Source: Ceratopteris richardii (taxonomy: Eukaryota; Streptophyta; Polypodiopsida; Polypodiales; Pteridaceae). From it: a stretch of 64,000 nucleotides of DNA. Each line of letters begins with the position of its first letter. Position 1 is the stretch's first letter. The notes beneath the pieces were generated by a model. That model was not told where the DNA came from, did no database searches, and saw nothing but the letters and a program-made list of their open reading frames with translations. Both the position numbers and the translations under genes were made by a program. Positions 52,553 to 63,348 of this stretch are shown here, one piece after another. The stretch covers positions 3,393,709-3,457,708 of the forward strand of contig CM035416.1 in the NCBI GenBank assembly GCA_020310875.1, read 5' to 3'.

Positions 52553-53611
52553 TGTGAAGAGAGATGGTGGATGCAATCCAAAGATGAGTAGGTGCCGCTA
52601 CAACCAGCTTCACACCAGCCAACTGAGACTTCAGAGTTGATTAGTAGACCCTTTGATCTTCCTAAATCCACCAAAATATCAGCCAAGTACTTTGGAACAT
52701 GTATCCCAAAAGTTTAAGTCAAGACCGACAAGTTGCGAAATGACTAGCTCCCAAAACTTGCTATTTTTGGACATACACCTACTGGAAAAAATGAACAGTG
52801 CTCTCAACCTGGAAGGAATTAGAAAAATTCCTTTTGGGCATAGCAAATAGACTTAGCAAGCTTCCTATTCCAAGTTAAAACACTTCAAATGATGGATTGA
52901 GCACTGAGAACAAGTTTCATCAAGTTCTGGAACATTCCCACAATTCTCGGGGTTCTACAGAGATAGACCAGTAAGCAGTAAAATGCAGATATCTCCGAAA
53001 AGATAAATCCAATGACCTTGAAAATTTATATGTAGAAACTAGACAGTGAGAGCTATCCAACGCACTTTAAAACACTGAAAAAGGTTCAGTAAAACTCGAG
53101 ATATGACCTTCTGAAGTTACTGCTCTGAGTGAGTATAGCAGAGAACAAAACAGAGAGGTAGATGATAATAAATGTATAGATTCACATATGATTACAACCA
53201 CATTGGCAATGAATCTTTGCACAATGGGAGTAGAATGATAGAGCTATGGAGTAAGCTCTTCAATCTCTACAAATGACATGAAGTGGTCACGTACAAGGCT
53301 TGCTAATCGCCTCTTCCTTCTTGCTCCTTTTATAGCAATTCTTGGAGGGAGTTTTGAATTCGAATTCGAATGGCTCCACCTAAAAGTGATCCCCAAAGTT
53401 AGGAGACATTCCCTCAGCTCAAAAATTCGTGATTTTGGTAGTTGGAGCCACGAATTTGCTTTTACATCATGGATGAGGTAAGCCATCCTTTTACTTTTTT
53501 CTTTTTCCATTTACAAGAGATAAAATGTACTCTTTTACAAGAGGTGTTCACATGACTACTCATGTGACTTACAAATGAGGATAATATCAAGCATATCAAG
53601 CATGTAGGCTT
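52553..53611 (-). repeat. C1 LTR G, right end of the array, shortened
   Basis: Type-3 LTR that follows the others up to TGTAGGCTT and then passes into host DNA, so the last 18 bases of the plus-strand LTR (GGGCAAAATGCACCAACA) are absent. The changeover lies in AGGCTT (53606-53611), which is present in both LTR and host flank. Confidence 0.92.
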
Positions 53612-53637
53612 AGCGATTATAAAGTACATGTGGATAA
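53606..53637. repeat. 32-bp host-flank repeat, right copy
   Basis: An exact repeat of 28928-28959, followed by the continuing host element (ATCGATGATAGTACCC). The first six bases overlap the end of LTR G. In effect the right side of the array is joined to an uninterrupted version of the target site. Confidence 0.9.
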
Positions 53638-54711
53638 ATCGATGATAGTACCCACAATGTCCCATAAAGGCTTGTACTTGCTTCACATTTTTAGGTCTTG
53701 GTAAGTCTAAAATTACTTTAATCTCATCTTCATCTATGGAAATTCCATTCTTCAATACAATGTGTCCCAAGATCTTTCCTTGCCTTACCATAAAGACACA
53801 CTTTTCTAGATTTAAACATACTCTGACAATATTTCTCGAATATCCTCCGTAGTGCTGGAATGTGTTCGCTCCTTTGACAGGAATAAGTGCACAAATCATC
53901 TACATATACTTCCATGATTTTTCTTAAAAAATTTTTGAATACATGACACATTAATATTCGAAAAGTTACAGGGGGCATTGGTGATCCCAAATGGCATCAC
54001 TCGAAAAGCATATACTCCCCATTCAGTTGCAAAGGTTGTCTTATGTTGGTCCTCTTTAGCAATGGCTACTTGGTTATAACCTGAGAATCCATCGAGGAAG
54101 CTATATACTTCCTTACTTGCCACTCTTTCCAAGAGATGGTCAGTGATTGGTAATGGGTAGCTATCACGGATAGTAGCAACATTCACTTTCTTTAGGTTAA
54201 TACAGACTCTTAGTTTTCCATTCTTCATGGGAACTACAACCAAAGGTGATACCCATTCTGTGTGCTCTATTTCATAAATGAATCCTGCTACTAACAGTTT
54301 GTTAATCTCCTCTTTAATCTTTGCCAAATAAACATCATTGTATTTGTATGGTCGTTGCTTGGAGGGTATTGCTTCAGGTGTCATTGGAATTATATGGGAG
54401 CAAATAGATGGATCTACTCCCTTGAGGTCTTTGTTAGTCCATGCAAAGACATCCCTATATTCCCTGATTAGTTCTATCAATTCTTGTTCTTCTTTCGGAG
54501 ATACATCTTTTCCAATGTAGGTGCATCTCTCCTCTTCTTCTTCCATGGCTACTATTACTTTCTTAGTTTGTTCCTTATTGTCATAAGCCTTTCCTTCTTT
54601 GGCTTCCCTTTTGGGCATTTGTATAGCTATTTTTCGTTCCTCTACTTCGTATATTTTGAAGTGTTCTAGAACTTCAAAGAGATCTGGTGGTGGGTTGACT
54701 TTGTCTAACAT
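53612..54711 (-). pseudogene. G1b reverse transcriptase and linker region
   Basis: The minus strand shows an N-terminal linker (DLFEVLEHFKIYEVEERKIA; KEEQELIELIREYRDVFAWT). RT blocks follow: SKQRPYKYNDVYLAKIKEEI, HTEWVSPLVVVPMKNGKLRV, SKEVYSFLDGFSGYNQVAIA, MPFGITNAP and VYVDDLCTYS. Beyond these are ILGHIVLKNGISIDEDEIKV and FMGHCGYYHRFIHMYFIIAK, where the array begins. The family is the same as the fragment at 8165-9070. Fossil with a few breaks. Confidence 0.85.
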
Positions 54712-55480
54712 CTCTCATTGCCCCGACTCGCTTGAGCTGCTTCTATCGTGAACACCCTAGGTGTTTCTTATTTATTGTTTGCGTGGACTACTTCTAAATA
54801 TCGTTCCTCTAAATCCAATTATGGTTGCATTTATATACTTTCATAGTCCTCATTCCATTCTTTTTCTAGTTGTTCTCGTGCTTCCACTTCCTACAGGATT
54901 ACCATGTAAAGATTTACATCATAACCTTCTTCATCAACACACTCATCCATGGTTATCACTTCCTCATTTACACACACACACCTAGTGTGGATAATATTTC
55001 CATCCATCCATGTGGTTCGAATGCTTCATCTGGGAAAATTTGAGGCATGTAAGCTAGGTCCTCCATGGGTTGATAATTCTGATGTCCTATTGGCCAAAAC
55101 TGGGTTTTGCTTTCTTCTCTTTTGGCCTCTTTACACATCCATAGATGAACGTGTTCATTCATCCATGATTGGTCACTAGATCCTGCGCTATGAATGGACA
55201 CATCATCTTCTTCTCTATGTATGGGATTCCATTGTAATGGGGGTACATCCCTATATGAAAAGGTTTGCAAATTTATCTTCGTGGTTGTCCCTTGGTGTTG
55301 TAAATAAAATGCATCTCTTCCGCAATCTTGCACGACTCTGAGTTGTCTCATAAAAGGTCGTCCTAAAATCATTTTGTAATTATTGGATTTTCCAAATTGA
55401 CATAAAGCTAGAGTATGCTCAAACTCTACTCCGCAGGTAGTCAGCTTAATCTTCTCCAATATTCCTAGGGGTCTCTCTAC
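54712..55480 (-). pseudogene. G1b region between protease and RT
   Basis: Coding-like minus-strand sequence with LGILEKIKLTTCGVEFEHTL, ALCQFGKSNNYKMILGRPFM, RQLRVVQDCGRDAFYLQHQG and SYRDVPPLQWNPIHREEDDV. The MILGRPF block is the C-terminal ILG part of the protease, and the rest is linker toward RT. The stretch nearest RT (54712-54960) shows no motif. Broken. Confidence 0.6.
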
Positions 55481-55992
55481 ATGACTGTCTGCTAGCTGAA
55501 GCTTCATGTGCATTGGTCGTAAGATAGGTTTTCCCCATTTCTCCCAAATTTCTTTGTGGCTATGCCTACACCAGCTCCGCTGTCTAAGATGGCTTTGTTC
55601 ATATATTCGTTAAAGGTGATGGGTAGCCACATATTACCTTCATCACCTTCACTAAATTCTCCAACTTTATCAATTGGGATTTGAATGGTTGATGGGGCTT
55701 TCACTTCTTTCTTTGCATTCATAGGTTCTTCAGTGTCTATTCTCAAGTGTCCAACTAATTGCTTCCACAAGTGGGGCTTGGCTTGTAGTAATTCTTCTAT
55801 TTTCAATAAGCATTGTATCTTAGACTTCTTGAGTTCTACTAAATTGTGTGATGTCTTATCTTGAGACCTATCTTCCTGTCCTCGGATCATGGGAGCATGG
55901 AATCCTACTGACCTTCTCTCATATTCTCCCATATAACTTGGTAACATGGAAATGTTGTGTGATTCTTCCCTGTTTCTATCTAAAATAGACAC
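55481..55992 (-). pseudogene. G1b protease start and pre-protease region
   Basis: Contains KAPSTIQIPIDKVGEFSEGD, NMWLPITFNEYMNKAILDSG and then AGVGIATKKFG. DSGAG is a retropepsin active-site motif. This is the ordinary position for a Ty3 protease, between Gag and RT. The equivalent spacer of the 14-20 kb element ends just before this site. Confidence 0.78.
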
Positions 55993-55999
55993 TTCTTCG

Positions 56000-58470
56000 T
56001 ATGCTTCTTCTAAGTTTGGTATAGGGTGATTTTCCCAAGTGTCTAGTTCTTCAAAAGGTGGTGGTGAATTCTCATTCCTTTTCCATCATTCTTCTTGGAT
56101 CTTGGCCCACAAGTCTTGTGGACAATTGGCTTCTACTTCTGGGATTATAGATATCTATTTGATATGGTTTCTCTACTAGTCTTTTTCACTATTCGCCTCT
56201 TGTGGTGTCTTTAATTATTTTTTATCGTTATTTTCTAGGCATTCGTTGAATTTGTTTCTAGGTATCCTCATCTCACAAAGGGCTAGGGTAGCATGTTCTA
56301 GTGTAGTCTGAGCTATTTTGATAAGTTTCATATATATCGCCAATCACTCCTTCTCTAGGTCTCATTGTTGATAGAGTTTCTCATGTTGCTCTATGCTTGG
56401 TCCGGTCGGGATTCTGGATTGATAAGCCTTCAACCATATGTCCAAGTCTTGTCATACTGGTTCTACTAGCATTGTTCCTAGTTCGCCTTGCTTTGGTGCT
56501 TGGATTGTCTGATGAGTGTGTCCTTGTACTTCTAGCTCCTGAGGGTTCTTACTTTCCTTTACAACTTTCTCATTCTCTTCATTCTTCTTTTTCAACCACT
56601 TATTCATGAGTTTTTCTCTTCTAGTCTTCCACCTTTGCATCTTCTTCCTTTGGTTAGTTTCTTTGAGATCTTCTGAATCCTACACTATCTCGATCTTAGG
56701 CCCTAAATTTTTATCTATTTCAGGTTCAAAGTCCATTTCTTTCACTTCTTGTCCTTTGTCTTGGGCTTAAGTGATGGCTTTTAGTGGCATTGTGTACTCT
56801 TTATCACTTCCACATGATTCAATAACTTCTATTACATTAATATGGGTAGTGTTATGAACCTTATTGGGGTTTTATGGGTAGTCTCTAAACAAATGATCCT
56901 TGCCACAATCATTGCAATATCCTAACCATGTTCTAGGGGTTGGTGGATTGTAAGGCAATGTACATTCCCATATGAAGTGATCTACACCACATCTATAGCA
57001 TGGTCCTCTTAGTGTAGGTGGTCTAATAGATGGTCTCATTGGGGTTTGTGCTTTAGGTGCGATATACAGCAGGTTCGCATATTCCGATCCATAAGAGTTT
57101 TCATATCCTTCATAACCGTAGTATTGTTGCTTGTAGGTTTGGTTGTATTCTATTATGCTAGCATCATATGGATAATATTCTCCCTGGGTCTGCTCATATC
57201 CTAGATTTGTCATTTCTACACTAGCTAAAGGTGTAGTTGGTACTATAGCCCTTTCCAAATTTTCCTCCGGTTGAGTGTACTTGATTGGCACTACATTCTG
57301 TGGATGGGGTGGTTGTTGTCATAACAGAGGTTGTGGTTATCCATATGCTCCTTGCTCATATGGCTTGGGTGCTCCTTATGGTCCTGGATAAGGGTTGTAT
57401 CTAGGAACCTCTCTGTATTAAAGGTTTGTATTGGGGTTGAGTTACTGGCCTTGGTTATCTGTTAAACGGAAAATTTTTGATAGTGTGGTTGGTATATTTT
57501 TGCTCGATATGACAATACAGGTTGTGTCCTTGAGGTGACTGCCTGTTGTATGGGTAAGTTTGTTGCACACCTAAACCTCCTCTTGCACAGGCATGGGATG
57601 GACAGTCTCCACCTGGGTGCATCTTCTCAACATTGGCATTCTCATCGAGGGGTTCTGATAGTTTCTCTATCCATGCACTCCTAATTTTTTAGCTACCAAT
57701 TTTGCTAATTCTTCCACATTACTTGAACTAGATGTCACAGTACTCCTAGTGTCTTCTAATTTAGTGGAGCTTTGGGTATTTTTGAGATCACCCGCTAAGT
57801 TATCTTCCAAGTCTATGCATTCTTGGAGACACTCGCTTAATGTCTGCAACCGTTTTACGTAGACTAAGGTTCTCAGTGTCCCATTAGCCAATCCATCTAG
57901 AAATAGAGATACCAGCTTTTGCTATGAGGGTCTCTCCGTTACTGGATATCTATCAACATATTGGTTAAATCTTCAGGCTTCCAATTTTATAGTTTCATTT
58001 GGGGCTTGTTTGAAACTATGAATCAATGATGATGAGTTGTGCTTAATCCCTTGCTTTGTGAATTCCCCAATAAACTCTTGGAAGAACTTTTCAATATTAT
58101 CAAAGCGATTTGGATCCAAGGGTTGGAACCAGGTTATGGTTGTTCCTGTGAGGGTTAGCCCAAAGGATTCATATTGCACAAAAAATTCATCAACTTGTTC
58201 CACTTGCAACACTTGCTTGAATTCTATTATATGGTCATAAGACACAAAAGATCATTCCACCCCTTCTGTCCTACCCCACGATATCGATTACATGCTAGAT
58301 CACGTTTCTGAGCATTATTTTGATTTTCTAAGGTTATAGGGTTAATGTGCTCACCTTCAAGGGTATCTGTCCCAAGTTTTGTGCTCACGATGTCATCAAA
58401 GCACTCGCTCTCCACGATACTATCGCCATGATACTGGTCACTTCTGCTCTCCACGATACTTGCTTTAGGC
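56000..58470 (-). pseudogene. G1b gag region
   Basis: From right to left: the Gag core with HIIEFKQVLQVEQVDEFFVQ, YESFGLTLTGTTITWFQPLD and FFQEFIGEFTKQGIKHNSSS; a segment with LRTLVYVKRLQTLSECLQEC; then a Tyr-rich linker (YGYEGYENSYGSEY). Zinc knuckles CYRCGVDHFIWEC and CNDCGKDHLFRDY follow at about 56872-57020, and then a Lys/Glu-rich tail. It matches the gag of the 14-20 kb element block for block. The stretch 56000-56860 shows only weak coding traces. Heavily broken. Confidence 0.75.
58370..58470. repeat. Short CGATACT remnant in the G1b leader/gag start
   Basis: Three to four CACGATACT / CATGATACTGG words in about 100 bp, matching the unit of the large satellite at 17740-18440 and occupying the same part of the element. 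No long array is present in this copy. Confidence 0.55.
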
Positions 58471-58767
58471 AAATAACTAAGGGTCCAATTGATTTTGGTT
58501 TTTATAGCCTTGGGTGGCCAAATGTCTAAGCTAAAAGGAACTAATTTTTTTTCCTTTATCTTTTTCTAGAATTTTCAAATGGAAACTTACCTTCTAACTC
58601 TTTCTCACTCCCTTACTCCTAACCCTAAAAACTCATTACACACCCTAAAGTGTGAAGTAACAAGTGTTGAATATCTTGTGACTTGCCATTGATTGAAATT
58701 ACCTCTACAAGTACGATTCATTCACTCTGCAGCTATAACCTTCACGAAGACACCTCGATTGGGTTAC
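58471..58767 (-). other. G1b leader, no gene seen
   Basis: No coding signal. Similar in place and composition to 18441-19041 (for example CTCACTCCCTTACTC and the AGTGTGAAGTA... words). Confidence 0.4.
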
Positions 58768-58784
58768 TCCCTCACAATGGCACC
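58768..58784 (-). other. Degenerate tRNA-Asp-type primer site of G1b
   Basis: The plus strand CCCTCACAATGGCACCA is a drifted form of CCCCGGCAACGGCGCCA. The G1 LTR starts TGTGTACC eight bases on, as at 19065. Confidence 0.55.
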
Positions 58785-58791
58785 AAAACCG

Positions 58792-59613
58792 TGTGTACCT
58801 AAGTTGTGAAGCCTTAGGGACTTGCGTTGATGAGACTGTACCTCAATCGTCCCACAAATGCATATAGCGGTGGATTAATACATGTTTAATTATCAATCCG
58901 AGAGATTAGACACACCAAGTGTATGAAGACATGTGCATACATGATGGTAAGTGAAGTGACAATGCTACAATGCAAGTGTTTTGTCTCAGTTACCTCTCCA
59001 ACTCACTACTTCTCTGAAAATGCACATCATGATACTAGGTATAGTGGTAAGCACAAATCCGAAATTTTCTCTTAGATTAGAACTCTGGACATGGTCAATT
59101 GTGACTTCATTTTGAAGCTCTCGATGAGACACATCTAATATGGAAATACCAATAACTGCTCCACAACTCCTCAAGGCTCACACACGCACTACAATAGTTC
59201 AAAAGCAATGGGATGTGGTAGACAACAGTCCTACATGCACATTTCAAGCATACTACACACACACAAGCTCTTGGAAAAGAAGATGATCAATAGGAAAGAG
59301 GCAAATTTGAAATAAAGCTTCAGTTCTCACAATGGAAAAAAGTTCTTTACAAGAGTCACCAAGTGACTTATATACATGTGCTCTAAAATTGGTCCTCTCA
59401 CACAAGGGACCGACACTTTTATTGAAAAACACTAATTTCCTATTATCTTACAAGGATTATGTTACAATAATTGGGGTTTATGCATCTAGAGGACTCCTCT
59501 AGTGCATTTACATGGCTTCATGAGGTTTTCGTAGAAATTTGAAGAAGAAAATTTATGTCCATCATTTGAAAATTTTTGGGGATCCCTTTTCTGTGCTTCT
59601 TTACTCTGCAACA
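58792..59613 (-). repeat. G1-type LTR, 5' position in G1b (822 bp)
   Basis: Starts TGTGTACCTAAG and ends TTTACTCTGCAACA. It aligns with the LTR at 19065-19953 but with many differences, so the two elements are old or belong to different subfamilies. It abuts C2 pol sequence (AAGTGCATTATCATT) on its right. Confidence 0.8.
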
Positions 59614-60073
59614 AAGTGCATTATCATTATGTCAGGGAGAGGTTCTCTACTGGAGAGATTAGTTTGGCATATGTGCCCACATAGGAGAACACTGCAGACC
59701 TTTTCACAAAGGCTCTTCCTAGTGAGAAGTTTGAAGCTTTTTGCAAAGCTTTGGGCTTACTTCCTTTTGTGGATTGATTCCACAAAGTTCCTTATACATG
59801 AATGTGAGATCCTTGTTCATCGCATCACTCCCAGGGGGGATTTGTTGATATATTTAGGTAGTGATGTGTGTGAACACACTAGGACAATCGGGGCACTTTT
59901 TTCCCTCTTTAGGAGGTTTTTTCCCCTGGCTTGTACATATGGCTATAACCCTAATGGGCCACTTAACATTTTACATTCTAGTGGTAATATATTCAGTATT
60001 GTGTGTTGTGCTCCAAGCTTCTTCTTCTTCATTGTGTTGTTTGCGTGCTTTCACACACTTCAAACTGAAACAT
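59614..60073 (+). mobile_element. Copia C2 3' end: pol tail, polypurine tract, LTR
   Basis: The pol tail carries the copia C-terminal pattern (SLLERLVWHMCP, then KLFAKLWAY-type reading). CCAGGGGGGATT (59831-59842) is the polypurine tract, and the LTR starts TGTTGATATATTTAGG at 59843 and runs to about 60073. The same LTR occurs on the opposite strand at 62597-62828. G1b is inserted in the pol tail. Broken. Confidence 0.75.
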
Positions 60074-60119
60074 AAATTCTAATTGAAGAATAGCATGTAC
60101 CTCAATTTGTGAATGATAT

Positions 60120-60660
60120 ATGATCTTTTCTAGGGTTAGCTAGTTTTTATAGGAGGTTTGTAAAAGGTGTTTCTTATTTAGCACTTCCACTCAAATTATT
60201 ATTTAAGAAAAAGTTAAAATTTGCATGGGGATTAGCACAACATCAATCTTTTAAAAAACTCAAACATGCACTTTCTCATGCACTTGTTTTGCAATTACCA
60301 CATTTTTCACAACCTTTGCATGTAGTTAGAGATGCTACTGGTTTAGGTATAGGTGATGTATTAATGCAAAATGACCATCTTATTGCATTTAAAAGTAGGA
60401 AACTTAAACCTTCTGAAAAGAATTGTAGCACCTATGATAAGGAACTTTTAACTATTGTGCATGCTTTAAAAATTTGGAAACATTATCTTATGGGTTCTGA
60501 AGTTATAATCAAAACAAAGCAACATGCTATTAAGCATCCATTACATTAACCATTGATTTTTGACAGACACATTAAATGGGCTTTATTCATACAAAATTTT
60601 TAGCCTATGATTCAATATCAACCTGGAAAAGCCAATGTTGTAGCTGATGCCCTTAGTTGT
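60120..60660 (+). pseudogene. T3 RT tail and RNase H
   Basis: ASFYRRFVKGVSYLALPLK-type connection sequence is followed by the RNase H blocks LPHFSQPLHVVRDATGLGIG, VLMQNDHLIAFKSRKLKPSE and TYDKELLTIVHALKIWKHYL, then KANVVADALS. The order and spacing are normal for Ty3. Fossil copy. Confidence 0.82.
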
Positions 60661-60849
60661 TTCCCATCATCCCCACAAACTATTGTTTCAATCAATAATA
60701 TTTTTTTTTTCATATTCATACATTTCATGACATGCTTCCTACTTATGCATCTGATTTGTATTTTTCAAAAACATGGAATGCTTTCAAGAATTTTACATTA
60801 TTTAGTGAGGTTTTACACAACATTTAAAGAATTCACACAAGGTTTTAAA

Positions 60850-61470
60850 AAATTTATTATGAAAGAGATGCACGAACCACCATATATGGGTCATGGGGGC
60901 ATGCAAAGTACTATTTCTACATGTAAAGATTTTTTCTTTTGGCCCAATGTGGAAAAGGATATTGCATAGTATGTTTCCCATTGCATTATGTGTCAACATG
61001 TGAAATGACATCATGGTAAAGAATTTGGATTATTAATGCCACTTCCCATACCTAATGGACCATGGGAACAAATATCTATGGATTCTATTATTGATCTACC
61101 TACAACATCATCTCATAATGATATGATTTAGACAATTGTTGATAGGTTTAGTAAAGATTCATATTTAATTCCTTGTAAGAGACTCTTTTTGCACCTCAGG
61201 ATGCTAAGTTATTTATTAAATGTATTTTTCTACATCATGTTTTTCCAGAAGTTATTCTTTCAGATCAAATTCCTTTATTATAGTTTGCATATAGTAACAC
61301 AACACATACCACTACTAGACGTGCACCGTACGAAATTACCTATGGTAAGAAGCTTACCACTCCCATGACTCTCACTCAAAATGATATACCTATGGCTGAT
61401 TCTTTTGCACAAGATCATATTTCTACACTTCATGAGGTTCATGGGCACATTAAAAAGAGTTAAGAATGTT
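60850..61470 (+). pseudogene. T3 integrase region
   Basis: The zinc-finger block is seen as MKEMHEPPYMGHGGMQSTIS and CIMCQHVK, and the start of the core as PIPNGPWEQISMDSIIDLPT and IVDRFSKDSY. The middle of the core is shortened, and the sequence picks up again with RAPYEITYGKKLTTPM. Fossil copy. Confidence 0.75.
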
Positions 61471-61472
61471 AC

Positions 61473-61930
61473 ATGTGTAATGTTAATAAGAAACAAGTAG
61501 CAAAACAATTTAATGAAAATAACTTTGTATGGTTACACATAATCAAAAGATATTTGAAAAATATTCTACAACATCCTAAAGTTAAACTTGCACCACGTTC
61601 TTATGGACCTTTCTGTATTATTCAAAAAATTAACGAGAATGATTTTAGACTAGACATACCTACTCATGAGAATATACATAATTCTTTTCATATTATTTTA
61701 TTGAAATCTTTTAAAGGAACTTTACTACTCACTCCTATTTTAGACGATCCTCCATTACTTGAAGAGGATGCTAAAATTTTAGTTCCAGAGAAAATACTTG
61801 ATTGTTACTACTACATGCACAAGTAACCCATATCATAGATATTTAGTTAAATATAAAAATAACTCACTTGAAGAATCTCAATGGATTCATAAAAGATCAC
61901 TAACTCCACATTATGATCATTTGATTTCTA
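61473..61930 (+). pseudogene. T3 integrase C-terminus: GPY/F module and chromodomain
   Basis: KLAPRSYGPFCIIQKINEND followed by FRLDIP is the GPY/F module. Downstream lie PEKILDCYYYMH and YLVKYKNNSLEESQWI, the two ends of a chromodomain. In chromoviruses this domain steers integration to chromatin carrying particular histone marks. The reading ends shortly before the polypurine tract. Fossil copy, broken. Confidence 0.82.
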
Positions 61931-62091
61931 CATATCATTCATAGTCACATTAAATTCCAGTTTTCCAATTCCATGCATGTGTTTTTACATGGAACATGCT
62001 TATGATTGTTTAGTGATGGGAAATGTGACTAGCCATCCATGTCTATTTTATTCTTATCAACTGAGGGCGGTTGCTCCTCAACTAGGAGGAA

Positions 62092-62596
62092 TGTTATACT
62101 TTATGGAATATTGTAATGTTATATGGAATTTAATGCCTTGAGGGTCTTAATGTGATTTGTGTTTTAATATAGCAGGTGAAGACTCATGAGGGTGTGAATG
62201 CATGTGGACTTATTCAGATATTTTTAAAGATATTTAGAAGAATCGTTAGAAGGTAGTATTTTAGTTACTTTTTGTAAAAATAATAGATCGCTTTAGAAAG
62301 CAACATTTTTGTAAAAATAGTAGATCACTTGAAAAGCGACGTTTTTGTAAATTAAGTAGATTTTCATAAATGCACACTTTTTGAAGCACGCCCTCATGTA
62401 TCTTCTATTCAAGATGTAATGAAAAATACCTATAAATACACATGCTTTGATAGACTCATCCATCAGAGTATGTGGGGGGAGATTGTACTCAATCTCGTCT
62501 CAAGTCTATTATCTCTTTCTATTCGCTAAGTACTTTTGTGAGATTTTGTTTCTATACTATCCTCTATGTACGTGCGTCTATGGGATCCAATCAACA
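62092..62596 (+). repeat. T3 3' LTR (505 bp)
   Basis: Starts TGTTATACTTTATGG after the purine run AACTAGGAGGAA and ends GGGATCCAATCAACA. A TATA box CTATAAATAC is at 62430-62439. Two related blocks of about 40 bp (TAGATCGCTTTAGAAAGC and TAGATCACTTGAAAAGCGAC) make an internal tandem repeat. It is the plus-strand partner of the LTR at 22664-23160. Confidence 0.87.
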
Positions 62597-63348
62597 AAAA
62601 AGGAGTTCAAGATCTATGGAAGCATGCGAACAACACAAGGAAGAAGAAGAAGCTTAGAGCACAACACACAATACTGAATGTGTTACCACTAGAATGTACA
62701 AATATAAATAACCAATTAGGGCAATAGGCATATATACAAGCCAGGGGGAAAAAACCTCCTGAAGAGGGAAAAAAGTGCCCTAGTGGTCCTAGTGTGTTCA
62801 CACACATCACTACCTAAATATATCAACAAATCTCCCCTAAGAGTGATGTGGTGAACAAGGAGTTGGCACTCATGTATGAGAAAGTGTCAAGCTATGTGGA
62901 ATCAATACGCAAAAGGAAGTAAGGCCAAAGATTTGTGGAAAGCTTCAAACTTCTCCCTAAGCAGAGCCTTCATGAAAAGGTCTGCAATGTTCTCCTGCAT
63001 GGGGTACATATGCCAAGCTGATCTCTCCAACAGAGAACCTCTCCCTTACCTAATGATAATGCACCTCAATGTGCTTAGTGCAAGCATGGAACACATCGTT
63101 CCTTGCAACTACCAATGCACTCTGACTCTCAATGAAGATGGTGGTGGTAGAAGACTAACCAACACCCAAATCAGTCATAAGGCATCCGATCCACACACAC
63201 TCAACAATTGCTCTGAAAGATGCACTTTACATAGCCTCACAACTAGAAGTGGCCACAGTAGGCTGCTTCTTGCTCAACCAAGATATACATGAGCTACTAA
63301 GCATGAAGAAAAACCACTAGTGGACACATGAGTGTCATAGCAACCAGC

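Larger units (their letters stand above)
28960..53611 (-). mobile_element. Tandem array of four copia C1 elements
   Basis: Seven LTRs (A-G) and four internal regions lie head to tail on the minus strand, with no unrelated DNA between them. A/B and B/C neighbours share one LTR. C/D and E/F are LTR-ggtc-LTR. Unit lengths are 6,437-6,440 bp from C to E and E to G. LTRs fall into three sequence types: A, B; C, E; D, F, G. By eye A and B differ at about 5 of 1,078 positions and F and G at about 11, so the family was active recently; the date depends on an unknown rate. Three internal regions look whole and one is broken. The array is set into Ty3 G1b. Confidence 0.93.
25209..59613 (-). mobile_element. 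Ty3/gypsy element G1b, split by the C1 copia array, broken
   Basis: Reading on the minus strand from the right: LTR (58792-59613), degenerate tRNA-Asp-type primer site, short leader, gag, protease, reverse transcriptase, then the C1 array (28960-53611), then RNase H, integrase and a 3' region with a second retropepsin-like domain. RT sequence ends at the right edge of the array and the following RT-RNase H sequence begins at its left edge, so the array interrupts one element. No G1-type LTR is found at the left end. It sits inside copia C2 on the right. It is an old fossil with many breaks. Confidence 0.75.
60074..62596 (+). mobile_element. T3 chromovirus, 3' half, broken
   Basis: Plus-strand Ty3 sequence from the RT tail through RNase H, integrase, GPY/F module and chromodomain to the polypurine tract and a complete 3' LTR. 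Gag, protease, most of RT and the 5' LTR are missing. Several breaks. The same family supplied the short derivative at 22664-25208. The chromodomain identifies the element as a chromovirus. Confidence 0.85.

Noticed and set aside
28960-53611. Array explained purely as an assembly artefact
   Set aside because: The LTR types, private variants of each body and mosaic pattern are specific to each copy, which a simple duplicated contig would not show. It still deserves a long-read check.
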